Of a stretch of 6,966 nucleotides of DNA, positions 1-5,369 are shown piece by piece. Positions within the stretch are counted from its first letter, which is position 1, and every line of letters begins with the position of its first letter. Origin of the DNA: Clostridium sp. CAG:448 (GTDB lineage: Bacteria; Bacillota; Clostridia; Oscillospirales; CAG-272). The stretch spans positions 2,075 through 9,040 of the forward strand of contig FR890556.1 of assembly GCA_000433415.1 (NCBI GenBank), written 5' to 3'. The notes under the pieces are model-generated. The model was not told where the DNA came from. It saw only the letters and a list, made by a program, of their open reading frames with translations, and searched no databases. Both the position numbers and the translations under genes were made by a program.

Positions 1-174
1 ACGCGTACGGTCCAGCCGAACCTTATTGACCAACACAACCTCGGCATCCGCAATCCGCTCCTCTATCTCCCCCGGCAAAGTTTGCCAAAAGAAAACAAAC
101 TCACCGCATGTTCCAAATACCGACAGATCTAAATCCCGTCCGATACTCCCGGCATCAAGCATACATATTTTCAA
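1..174 (-). CDS. D-isomer-specific 2-hydroxyacid dehydrogenase, N-terminal part (cut by window edge)
   Basis: Reading leftwards from a TTG at 174-172 gives 58 codons open to the window edge. The product begins LKICMLDAGSIGRDLDLSVF and continues through EIEERIADAEVVLVNKVRLD. A first beta strand (KICMLDA), a short D-L-S-V-F segment and an 'I.DADVV..NK' strand are the N-terminal pattern of NAD-dependent D-2-hydroxyacid dehydrogenases of the glycerate dehydrogenase/hydroxypyruvate reductase type. Family knowledge: these cytoplasmic enzymes interconvert 2-keto acids and D-2-hydroxy acids. The Rossmann NAD-binding domain and the catalytic Arg/Glu/His would lie outside the window, so substrate cannot be assigned. 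The TTG start is preferred because AGGAGG (184-189) sits 9 nt upstream and a promoter lies behind it. The first in-frame ATG (162-160) would remove the first beta strand. The gene is divergent from the lipoprotein gene and may share its regulatory region. Confidence 0.82.
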   Translation of the reverse strand, partial: MKICMLDAGSIGRDLDLSVFGTCGEFVFFWQTLPGEIEERIADAEVVLVNKVRLDRTR

Positions 175-183
175 AGACAGTAT

Positions 184-189
184 CCTCCT
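184..189 (-). promoter_or_regulatory. Ribosome binding site that fixes the TTG start of the dehydrogenase
   Basis: The minus strand reads AGGAGG here, a perfect Shine-Dalgarno core, with 9 nt to the TTG at 174-172. The same core is 21 nt from the next in-frame ATG, which is too far. This decides the start in favour of TTG. Confidence 0.8.
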
Positions 190-214
190 GTTCTGTTTTT
201 TCTTACATTTATAT

Positions 215-243
215 ATTGTATCACATGTTCTTGCTATTTGCAA
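215..243 (-). promoter_or_regulatory. Sigma-A-type promoter of the dehydrogenase gene
   Basis: On the minus strand, TTGCAA (243-238) is followed by a 17-bp spacer and TACAAT (220-215). A TG one base upstream of the -10 gives an extended -10. Transcription would start near position 208, leaving a leader of about 34 nt that contains the AGGAGG site. Assigned by consensus only. Confidence 0.75.
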
Positions 244-244
244 G
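230..244. promoter_or_regulatory. Inverted repeat overlapping the leftward -35 element
   Basis: CTTGC (230-234) and GCAAG (240-244) form a perfect 5-bp inverted repeat with a 5-nt centre. It covers the -35 hexamer of the leftward promoter, a position where a bound repressor would block RNA polymerase. The arms are short and chance is a real alternative. No regulator is assigned. Confidence 0.35.
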
Positions 245-254
245 CACCCGATGG

Positions 255-272
255 TTCTTTCCGCGTAAAGAA
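255..272. promoter_or_regulatory. Inverted repeat TTCTTT-N6-AAAGAA between the divergent promoters
   Basis: TTCTTT (255-260) and AAAGAA (267-272) are perfect 6-bp arms around CCGCGT. The site lies between the two divergent -35 elements. It resembles an operator in shape only, and its centre has a loose likeness to a catabolite-responsive element that falls short of the consensus. Confidence 0.3.
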
Positions 273-290
273 AGACGGCAAAATATGCCA

Positions 291-301
291 TTTGTTACAA
301 A
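291..301. promoter_or_regulatory. Palindrome TTTGTTACAAA upstream of the lipoprotein promoter
   Basis: TTTGT-T-ACAAA is a perfect odd-centred palindrome ending 7 bp before the -35 hexamer of the rightward promoter. This is a plausible place for an activator or an upstream operator half. At 11 bp and AT-rich it may be coincidental. Confidence 0.35.
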
Positions 302-308
302 CAGGTAC

Positions 309-337
309 TTGCATTTAAGGGAAAGGTATGCTATAAT
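309..337 (+). promoter_or_regulatory. Strong sigma-A promoter of the lipoprotein-PHP operon
   Basis: TTGCAT (309-314), a 17-bp spacer and a perfect TATAAT (332-337) preceded by TGC, which forms an extended -10. The predicted transcription start is near 344, giving a leader of about 63 nt that contains a hairpin (359-376) and the ribosome binding site. Confidence 0.85.
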
Positions 338-358
338 AAACGTATATCATTCCTGACA

Positions 359-376
359 GAATCTCATCTGAGATTC
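359..376 (+). other. Perfect hairpin in the 5' leader of the lipoprotein mRNA
   Basis: GAATCTC (359-365) and GAGATTC (370-376) form a 7-bp stem with an ATCT loop. CTG (353-355) and CAG (379-381) could extend it across a small internal loop. No U tract follows, so it is not an intrinsic terminator. The ribosome binding site (391-397) lies outside the stem. An mRNA-stabilising 5' structure or an operator read as DNA are possible roles. Confidence 0.5.
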
Positions 377-406
377 CGCAGAAAATAAGAAAAGGAGAAA
401 GTCACA

Positions 407-1867
407 ATGAAAAAAACACTATGCATGTTGTTGTGCCTGCTGTTGATTCTTCCTGTGTTTGCTGCTTGCGCCAACCAGAAGGATGATAACGACGGGAGTA
501 CAACAACCGCCAATTCCGGCTCCTCCACTACCACCGAGGAGGAAGGAACCAAAGATGCGGTCGAGGAGGCGTTGAAACTGATTGACGTCGACTACAACAA
601 GAAAACTTTTGAGATTCTGACACGTAAAGATGTCGGAAACTCCGTTAAGGAGCTCAAGCAGGACAGCACAAGCAGCGAGCCGCTTGAAAATGCGGTCTAT
701 ATGCGTAATACAGAGCTTGCAGAGCGCTGCAACCTTGTGTACTTGGTTACTGCAAACGACAATGTTGTTTCTGCTGTCAAAAACCAGGTCAGCTCGGGCG
801 GGTCGGATGTTGCTCTTGCCTTCCCGAACATGATCGACGCAGGCACACTTGCATCCGACGGACAGTTGAATGACTTCAACAGTCTGGACGGCTTGAACCT
901 TGAAGGTGAATGGTGGGATCAGGGTACCCGTCAACTGCAGTTGAATGGCGGTGTCTATTTCATGAACAGCGATGTCAACTACATGGCACATGATGTCACC
1001 TTCCTGGTTCTGTTCTCCAAGAAAATGGCAGAATCCAAAAATCTGACTGACATGTACAGTCTCGTATCCAACAACGAATGGACACTTGACAAAATGATCT
1101 CCCTGATGAGCGATGTGGCAAAGGATGTCAACAATGACGGCATTGCAGACAAAGATGACATTTACGGTCTGATCGCCACAGCCGGTCTCGGCACCGCGCT
1201 CTTCTACGGGTGCGGTCTGCAGTACATCGACGCAAGCGGTGACTCACTGGAACTGGCAATCGGCGCAAACGAAAAGCAAAAGATCAGTACACTTCTGGAT
1301 AAGATCCACAGCTTTGTCGGCACCGGCAATACCACCTGGGTTTCCAAGGAGGGTGAAGAAATTGTCGGGCAGGAAATGTTCTCCGCAAACAAATCGCTTT
1401 TCTATGCGGAAGTTGCAAGCTATATTGTCAACCTGCGTAAGATGGCTGATAACTTCGGCGTACTGCCCCTGCCTAAGTATGACGCCTCTCAGGAAAACTA
1501 TCTGACCTATGTGCATAATATCTCCTCCACAATGACCATTCCGAAGACCGTATCTGAAGAAAATCAGGAAGATGTGTCTGCCGTTATTGAGACCATGGTG
1601 CTTCTTTCCAAGAAGTATGTCAGAAGTGCATACTATGACATCACACTTGCATCCAAGGGTGTCCGCGATGAAAAGTCTGCTGAAATGCTGGATGTTATTT
1701 TCGCACACCGCGTCTATGATCTGGCACAGTACTACAGCTATTTCAAAATGGCTGATATCTTCAATCAGTGCGTTTCCAACAACAAGGGATTCGAGAGCGC
1801 TTTTGCAAGCCCCTCCAAGAACTTTAAGTCAAACGTCAATAAAGTACTTAGGAAGCTGAAAAGATGA
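407..1867 (+). CDS. Extracellular solute-binding lipoprotein (ABC importer, probably carbohydrate type)
   Basis: A 486-residue exported lipoprotein. The signal peptide has an MKK start, a hydrophobic core over about residues 5-17 and a lipobox Phe-Ala-Ala-Cys with lipidated Cys21, so the protein should be anchored to the outer face of the membrane. Residues 22-50 are a flexible Asp/Ser/Thr/Glu linker with two STTT-type repeats. The rest fits the mixed alpha/beta fold and length of large family-1 sugar-binding proteins. It includes 'SDVALAFPN' (about 133-141), Trp-rich patches such as EWW (168-170), and 'FGVLPLPKYD' (about 350-359), a common hinge-region pattern in this family. A DVNNDGIADKDD loop at 240-251 resembles a calcium-binding loop. 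AAAGGAG (391-397) lies 9 nt before the ATG. The stop overlaps the PHP gene by ATGA. No permease or ATPase is adjacent, so it may pair with a transporter elsewhere or act as a sensor. Ligand unknown. Confidence 0.88.
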   Translation: MKKTLCMLLCLLLILPVFAACANQKDDNDGSTTTANSGSSTTTEEEGTKDAVEEALKLIDVDYNKKTFEILTRKDVGNSVKELKQDSTSSEPLENAVYMRNTELAERCNLVYLVTANDNVVSAVKNQVSSGGSDVALAFPNMIDAGTLASDGQLNDFNSLDGLNLEGEWWDQGTRQLQLNGGVYFMNSDVNYMAHDVTFLVLFSKKMAESKNLTDMYSLVSNNEWTLDKMISLMSDVAKDVNNDGIADKDDIYGLIATAGLGTALFYGCGLQYIDASGDSLELAIGANEKQKISTLLDKIHSFVGTGNTTWVSKEGEEIVGQEMFSANKSLFYAEVASYIVNLRKMADNFGVLPLPKYDASQENYLTYVHNISSTMTIPKTVSEENQEDVSAVIETMVLLSKKYVRSAYYDITLASKGVRDEKSAEMLDVIFAHRVYDLAQYYSYFKMADIFNQCVSNNKGFESAFASPSKNFKSNVNKVLRKLKR

Positions 1868-2799
1868 AAACTGTTGTACTGCTCGGTCAATACTCACATT
1901 TTTATAAGGCAAACCTGCATGCGCACAGTGTGTTCTCGGACGGGCGCCTGACACCGGAACAGTTGAAGAAGGCTTTTATGGAACGCGGCTATGCGATCAT
2001 TGCCTTCAGCGACCACAACCGTCTGACCCCGCATAACGAACTGCGCGATGCCGACTTCCTGCCGCTTAACGCCATTGAAATTGACGTTAATGATGATAAG
2101 GGTCACACTTACCACCTCAACTTTTTCTCTTCCGATCCGGAGAAAACCGCATTCCCGCCGATTGACAGGGTTTACGGTGTTGACGGAATCAACCGGATCA
2201 TTGCCACAGGCAATGAAGCAGGTTTTCTCTGCCAATACAACCACCCACGGTGGTCCTTCCAGGATGCGCATGACTTTGTCGGTTTGCGCGGACTCTGGGG
2301 CTTTGAAGTGTTCAATACCGGTTGTGAAAAGGAAATGCTGAACGGTTGGGGGGACTATGAGTACGAAACCCTGCTGCGCGAAGGAAATGAATTTCCCTGC
2401 GCGGTTGCTACCGATGACAATCATAACGCACACCCCTTGGATTCTCCCCACTGCGATTCCTTTGGCGGATGGGTCTGCATCGACGCGGATTGCCTGACCT
2501 ATGAAGTGATTTTTGATGCAATGCGTGAAAAACGGCTGTACGCTTCGACCGGTCCCGCGATCCATCGGCTGGAAGTAGATCCCGCAACCGGTATGGTGAC
2601 GGTCAACACTTCCCCTGCCTGTGCAATTGCTCTGCGATGCGAAACCCGCTACACGCCGATTGTCCGTTCCTTACAGGACGACCTGACAACGGCAACCTTA
2701 CAGTTGCCTGCGGATTACCGCTATTTCCGTTTGGAAATCGCAGACAGTCACGGAAACAAAGCCATGACGCGTGCTTATACCCCAAAAGATCTTTTATAA
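1864..2799 (+). CDS. PHP-domain metallohydrolase (CehA/McbA-like phosphoesterase family)
   Basis: A 311-residue protein without signal peptide or membrane segments, so cytoplasmic. PHP metal-site motifs appear in order: HAH (19-21) followed by SDG (25-27), the FSDHN loop with His51, Glu72 in AIEID, His84, NHPRW with His127, Glu148, and TDDNH (183-187) as the final Asp-x-His. These residues typically bind two or three divalent metals. After about residue 215 comes 'RLYASTGP' (224-231) and a beta-rich C-terminal part ending 'YFRLEIADSHGNKAMT', as in standalone PHP proteins. Family knowledge: such enzymes hydrolyse phosphoesters or related bonds; the substrate cannot be read here. The ATG overlaps the lipoprotein stop (ATGA, 1864-1867), and AGGAAG (1850-1855) lies 8 nt upstream, so translation is probably coupled. 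The next in-frame Met (39) would delete the HxH motif. It is the last gene of the operon, followed by a strong terminator. Confidence 0.87.
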   Translation: MKTVVLLGQYSHFYKANLHAHSVFSDGRLTPEQLKKAFMERGYAIIAFSDHNRLTPHNELRDADFLPLNAIEIDVNDDKGHTYHLNFFSSDPEKTAFPPIDRVYGVDGINRIIATGNEAGFLCQYNHPRWSFQDAHDFVGLRGLWGFEVFNTGCEKEMLNGWGDYEYETLLREGNEFPCAVATDDNHNAHPLDSPHCDSFGGWVCIDADCLTYEVIFDAMREKRLYASTGPAIHRLEVDPATGMVTVNTSPACAIALRCETRYTPIVRSLQDDLTTATLQLPADYRYFRLEIADSHGNKAMTRAYTPKDLL

Positions 2800-2805
2800 T
2801 GCTTT

Positions 2806-2830
2806 CCCCCGTCTTCGGACGGGGGTTTTT
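2806..2830 (+). terminator. Intrinsic terminator of the lipoprotein-PHP operon
   Basis: CCCCCGTC (2806-2813), a TTCG loop and GACGGGGG (2818-2825) form a perfect 8-bp stem followed by five Ts. The loop is closed by C-G, which gives the very stable cUUCGg tetraloop. The stem begins 6 nt after the PHP stop codon. Confidence 0.95.
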
Positions 2831-2869
2831 CAGCGAATCAACCGTTATACGCCCCGTTTCGTCCCGCAG

Positions 2870-2881
2870 ATTTGCGCAAAT
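2870..2881. promoter_or_regulatory. Perfect 12-bp palindrome upstream of spo0A
   Basis: ATTTGC directly abuts GCAAAT with no spacer. The centre is about 84 bp upstream of the spo0A -35 element, in an intergenic stretch with no other recognised element. It could be a dimeric regulator site. It does not match the 0A box (TGTCGAA). No protein is assigned. Confidence 0.4.
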
Positions 2882-2958
2882 TCATCCCACTATGACATTT
2901 GGCAATTTTTTACAATTCCAAGAGTGATTATTTGTTTACATTTTTTTCCAATTAAGGC

Positions 2959-2987
2959 TTGCAATTTCTTCCATTTTATGGTAAAAT
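2959..2987 (+). promoter_or_regulatory. Sigma-A-type promoter of spo0A
   Basis: TTGCAA (2959-2964), a 17-bp spacer and TAAAAT (2982-2987) with TG one base upstream, forming an extended -10. Transcription would start near 2994, leaving a leader of about 32 nt. No sigma-H promoter and no 0A boxes were seen by eye, unlike the dual vegetative/sporulation control known for B. subtilis spo0A. The surrounding 2831-2960 is AT-rich. Confidence 0.75.
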
Positions 2988-3007
2988 GAATGCATCAAGA
3001 AAAACAC

Positions 3008-3013
3008 AGGAGG
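3008..3013 (+). promoter_or_regulatory. Ribosome binding site that decides the spo0A start
   Basis: AGGAGG lies 12 nt before the ATG at 3026. It is inside the reading frame that would open from the upstream ATG at 2990, and that ATG is only 3 bp past the -10 hexamer and so would not be transcribed. Both points select 3026. The spacing is slightly long. Confidence 0.75.
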
Positions 3014-3025
3014 AAACCAAGAATT

Positions 3026-3817
3026 ATGGAATACAACACAAAGATACTGATTGCCGATGAGAATCCCACCTCACGGGCTTCTATGCGGGAAAGCCTGCGA
3101 CGTGCGGGATGCCACTACATTGAAGAAGCCACCAACGGCGAGGAGGCGGTACAAAAGCTGATGAAATTTCATCCGGACATTGCCATCATCGATATCTGGC
3201 TGTCCAGACTGGACGGAATCGGCGTTATCCGTAGCGTGAAACCGTCCGATTATGCCCCCGATCGCGTTCCCGCTTTTATTCTGACATCCATGGTATCTAA
3301 TCAGAATATTTTCGTACAGGCAATGAACGCAGGCGCCGAGCTCTGCCTGATCAAACCGGTGAATCCCACCAGTCTGTGCGAACATGTGGAAACTATTTTG
3401 CGCAGCCGGCGAAAGGACGAGCAAAATCTGACCGTAGTTCCGGGAGCGGATGAACACACGCCGGACATTGAAACGCAGGTAACCAAAATCATCCACCAGA
3501 TCGGTGTTCCCGCGCATATCAAAGGGTATCAGTATTTGCGCACGGCAATCCTCCTGACCGTAAAGGACTCCGAGATCATTAACTCGGTCACAAAGGTTCT
3601 CTATCCGTCTGTCGCCAAGAAATACCAGACAACCACTTCCCGTGTGGAGCGCGCCATCCGCCACGCCATCGAGGTCGCATGGGACCGCGGCGATGTGGAC
3701 ACCCTGAACTCCTATTTCGGATACACCATTCAGAACAACCGCGGAAAGCCCACCAATTCCGAATTCATTGCAATGATCGCAGATAACCTCCGTTTGAAAT
3801 ATAAATTGTATCAGTAA
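3026..3817 (+). CDS. spo0A: Spo0A, master response regulator of sporulation
   Basis: A 263-residue protein, close to the 267 of B. subtilis Spo0A. Family role: phosphorylated through a relay or orphan kinases, it dimerises and binds 0A boxes to switch on sporulation and stationary-phase genes. The receiver spans residues 4-125, with acidic pair Asp11/Glu12, phosphoacceptor Asp56, Thr87 and Lys110 in LIKP, so it should be phosphorylatable. The linker is about 127-147. The effector domain (148-263) is highly typical: 'IIHQIGVPAHIKGYQYLR' (155-172), 'VTKVLYPSVAKKY' (188-200), recognition region 'SRVERAIRHAIEVAW' (205-219) and the family tail 'KPTNSEFIAMIAD' (241-253). Oddity: after Asp56 the sequence is IWLSRLDG, lacking the usual Met-Pro of receivers. 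The gene is monocistronic, with its own promoter and terminator. spoIVB, the usual upstream neighbour, is absent; a PHP gene is there instead. Confidence 0.95.
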   Translation: MEYNTKILIADENPTSRASMRESLRRAGCHYIEEATNGEEAVQKLMKFHPDIAIIDIWLSRLDGIGVIRSVKPSDYAPDRVPAFILTSMVSNQNIFVQAMNAGAELCLIKPVNPTSLCEHVETILRSRRKDEQNLTVVPGADEHTPDIETQVTKIIHQIGVPAHIKGYQYLRTAILLTVKDSEIINSVTKVLYPSVAKKYQTTTSRVERAIRHAIEVAWDRGDVDTLNSYFGYTIQNNRGKPTNSEFIAMIADNLRLKYKLYQ

Positions 3818-3842
3818 GCTATGCAGAACAGAGAAAGAGAAA

Positions 3843-3876
3843 CCCCGTCTGTCAGGAACGAACAGACGGGGATTTT
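3843..3876. terminator. Bidirectional intrinsic terminator between spo0A and malQ
   Basis: CCCCGTCTGT (3843-3852) and ACAGACGGGG (3862-3871) form a perfect 10-bp stem around a 9-nt loop. Rightward it is followed by ATTTTCCTT. Leftward the minus strand continues TTTCTCTTTCTC. The stem starts 25 nt after the spo0A stop and ends 25 nt after the malQ stop, so it can end both convergent transcripts. Confidence 0.93.
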
Positions 3877-3896
3877 CCTTGTATCTTGCTATAAAC

Positions 3897-5348
3897 TTAT
3901 AAACGACCGTAGAGTTCTGCCATATCCCGCCATTTCGCCGTGTCAATACAGGCAAGCTGTTCTGCAGTCACACGGAACCGCCAATTGCCCTCCGGATTTC
4001 CGGGAATATTCATCCGGGTGTCGGCACCAAACCCCAAAAGGTCCTGAATAGGCAGGATCACCAGATCTGCCACACTCTCATACATGGTCCGCAGGATCGC
4101 GTCATAGCTTTCTCGGCAATTCCAATCTGTTCCGTTAAATCCGCAATAACGGAGCATCCGGCGCCGGTCTTCCTCACGGCTCTCCCAAACGTACCCAAGC
4201 AGTGTGTTGTTGTCATGGGTTCCGGTATAGGCAACCGCATTGCGCACAAAATTGTGCGGCAGATGCGGAGAGGCAGGGTCGCCAAGAAACGCAAACTGAA
4301 AGACCCGCATACCAGGAAACGTGCTGTAACAGACCAGTTCCGCCACATCCTCGGTAATATCCCCGAGGTCCTCCGCAATGATAATCCCCTGCTTCTCTTT
4401 CGCAATTTCGCGCAGGGCATCCACCAACGGTTCTCCCGGTCCCTTCTCCCAGTGCCCCTGTGCGGCGGTCTCGGCATCCGCGGGAATGCTCCAATAACCG
4501 GCAAGCCCGCGGAAATGGTCAATCCGGACACCGTCGAACAGGGTCAGCATGTGTGAAATACGCTCTTTCCACCAGGCATATCCGTCAGCCTCCATTGCCG
4601 CCCAATGATAAAGGGGATTCCCCCACAACTGCCCGTCCTTGGAAAAATAATCCGGCGGGCAACCGGCAACGGCGGTCGGGAAACCGTTTGTATCCAGCAA
4701 AAACTGTTCCCGGTGCGCATACACATCACAACTGTCATGGGCAACGTAAATCGGCACGTCCCCGATCAGCCGGATTCCCTTGTCATTGGCATAGGCGCGC
4801 ACATTCTGCCATTGAGTGAAAAATGCATACTGGATAAACGCCCAGACAAATACCGACTCAGGATCCGGCTCACAGACCTTCCAGGCATACCACGGCTTCT
4901 GCCCGTTTGCCTCTTTCAATGCCATGAACGAACAGAATTCGGCAATTCGCGGATGCCCGGAAAGCCAATCGAGAACAGCAGAACGGTCGCGGACCCGACC
5001 CGCGGCACGCGCAAGCAACGGAAGTCTCTCCCGCCGCAGGCGTTCATACTCGCAGGCATACGGGGACTGCTGCCTTGCATGCGTCAACTCCTCCGAGGTC
5101 AGCAGTCCGTCTTCATGCAGCAAATCCAGGCTGACAAACCATGGATTTCCTCCGAAGGCAGAGTAAGATTTATAAGGGGAATTGCACTCATCCGTCATGC
5201 AAAACGGCAGAACCTGCCAATAGGTAAAGCCGCCCTTTGCCAAAAAATCAATGAAACGGTAGCAATCCGCTCCGAAATCCCCCACGGAATATACCGACGG
5301 CAATGATGAAATATGCATCAATACGCCGCTTGCACGCTTTGGTATCAT
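3897..5348 (-). CDS. malQ: 4-alpha-glucanotransferase (amylomaltase, GH77)
   Basis: A 483-residue cytoplasmic GH77 enzyme, near the usual length of about 500 for compact bacterial amylomaltases. It transfers alpha-1,4-glucan segments between maltodextrins, releasing glucose and making longer chains for phosphorylase. Motifs in order: RASGVLMHISSLPS (5-18), QVLPF (45-49), 'SPYKSYSAFGGNPWFVSLD' (57-75), 'IGDVPIYVAHDSCDV' (195-209), GCPPDYFSKDGQLWGNPLY (229-247), RIDHFRG with nucleophile Asp277, IIAEDLG with acid/base Glu326, YTGTHDNNT with Asp379, and 'RMNIPGNPEGNWRFR' near the C-terminus. The complete triad predicts activity. GGGAGG (5361-5356) lies 7 nt before the ATG. It starts 21 bp after the polA stop on the same strand with no promoter or terminator seen between, so it is probably transcribed with polA. 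The bidirectional hairpin ends it. Confidence 0.96.
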   Translation of the reverse strand: MIPKRASGVLMHISSLPSVYSVGDFGADCYRFIDFLAKGGFTYWQVLPFCMTDECNSPYKSYSAFGGNPWFVSLDLLHEDGLLTSEELTHARQQSPYACEYERLRRERLPLLARAAGRVRDRSAVLDWLSGHPRIAEFCSFMALKEANGQKPWYAWKVCEPDPESVFVWAFIQYAFFTQWQNVRAYANDKGIRLIGDVPIYVAHDSCDVYAHREQFLLDTNGFPTAVAGCPPDYFSKDGQLWGNPLYHWAAMEADGYAWWKERISHMLTLFDGVRIDHFRGLAGYWSIPADAETAAQGHWEKGPGEPLVDALREIAKEKQGIIIAEDLGDITEDVAELVCYSTFPGMRVFQFAFLGDPASPHLPHNFVRNAVAYTGTHDNNTLLGYVWESREEDRRRMLRYCGFNGTDWNCRESYDAILRTMYESVADLVILPIQDLLGFGADTRMNIPGNPEGNWRFRVTAEQLACIDTAKWRDMAELYGRL

Positions 5349-5369
5349 CTGTTTTCCTCCCGTCTGGTT

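Noticed and set aside
255..272. Possible CcpA catabolite-responsive element
   Set aside because: The dyad has a CG near its centre, but the flanking bases do not meet the WTGNAANCGNWNNCAW-type consensus on either strand.
359..376. Attenuator or riboswitch in the lipoprotein leader
   Set aside because: There is a single hairpin with no U tract, no competing antiterminator was seen, and the leader of about 63 nt is too short for known riboswitch classes.
488..545. Tandem repeat in the lipoprotein linker
   Set aside because: The Ser/Thr/Glu-rich residues give a low-complexity look, but the DNA is not a regular repeat. It is an ordinary lipoprotein spacer after the lipidated Cys.
1894..2565. 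Minus-strand open frame of 223 codons opposite the PHP gene
   Set aside because: It is a mirror frame of a gene whose metal-binding motifs are all in place. It has no family pattern, and no ribosome binding site was seen.
2911..2923. CAATT direct repeat in CAATTTTTTACAATT upstream of spo0A as a regulatory repeat
   Set aside because: The repeat unit is short and AT-rich, set in AT-rich promoter-proximal DNA, and is expected by chance.
2990..3025. Upstream ATG that would extend Spo0A by 12 residues
   Set aside because: It lies only 3 bp after the -10 hexamer, so the promoter would not include it in the mRNA. The extension would also be translated through the AGGAGG, and Spo0A proteins do not carry such an extension.
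3071..3955. Minus-strand open frame of 294 codons antisense to spo0A
   Set aside because: It covers a convincingly conserved Spo0A on the other strand, crosses the bidirectional terminator and overlaps the end of malQ. It has no recognisable motifs. Long antisense frames are expected opposite genes of this base composition.
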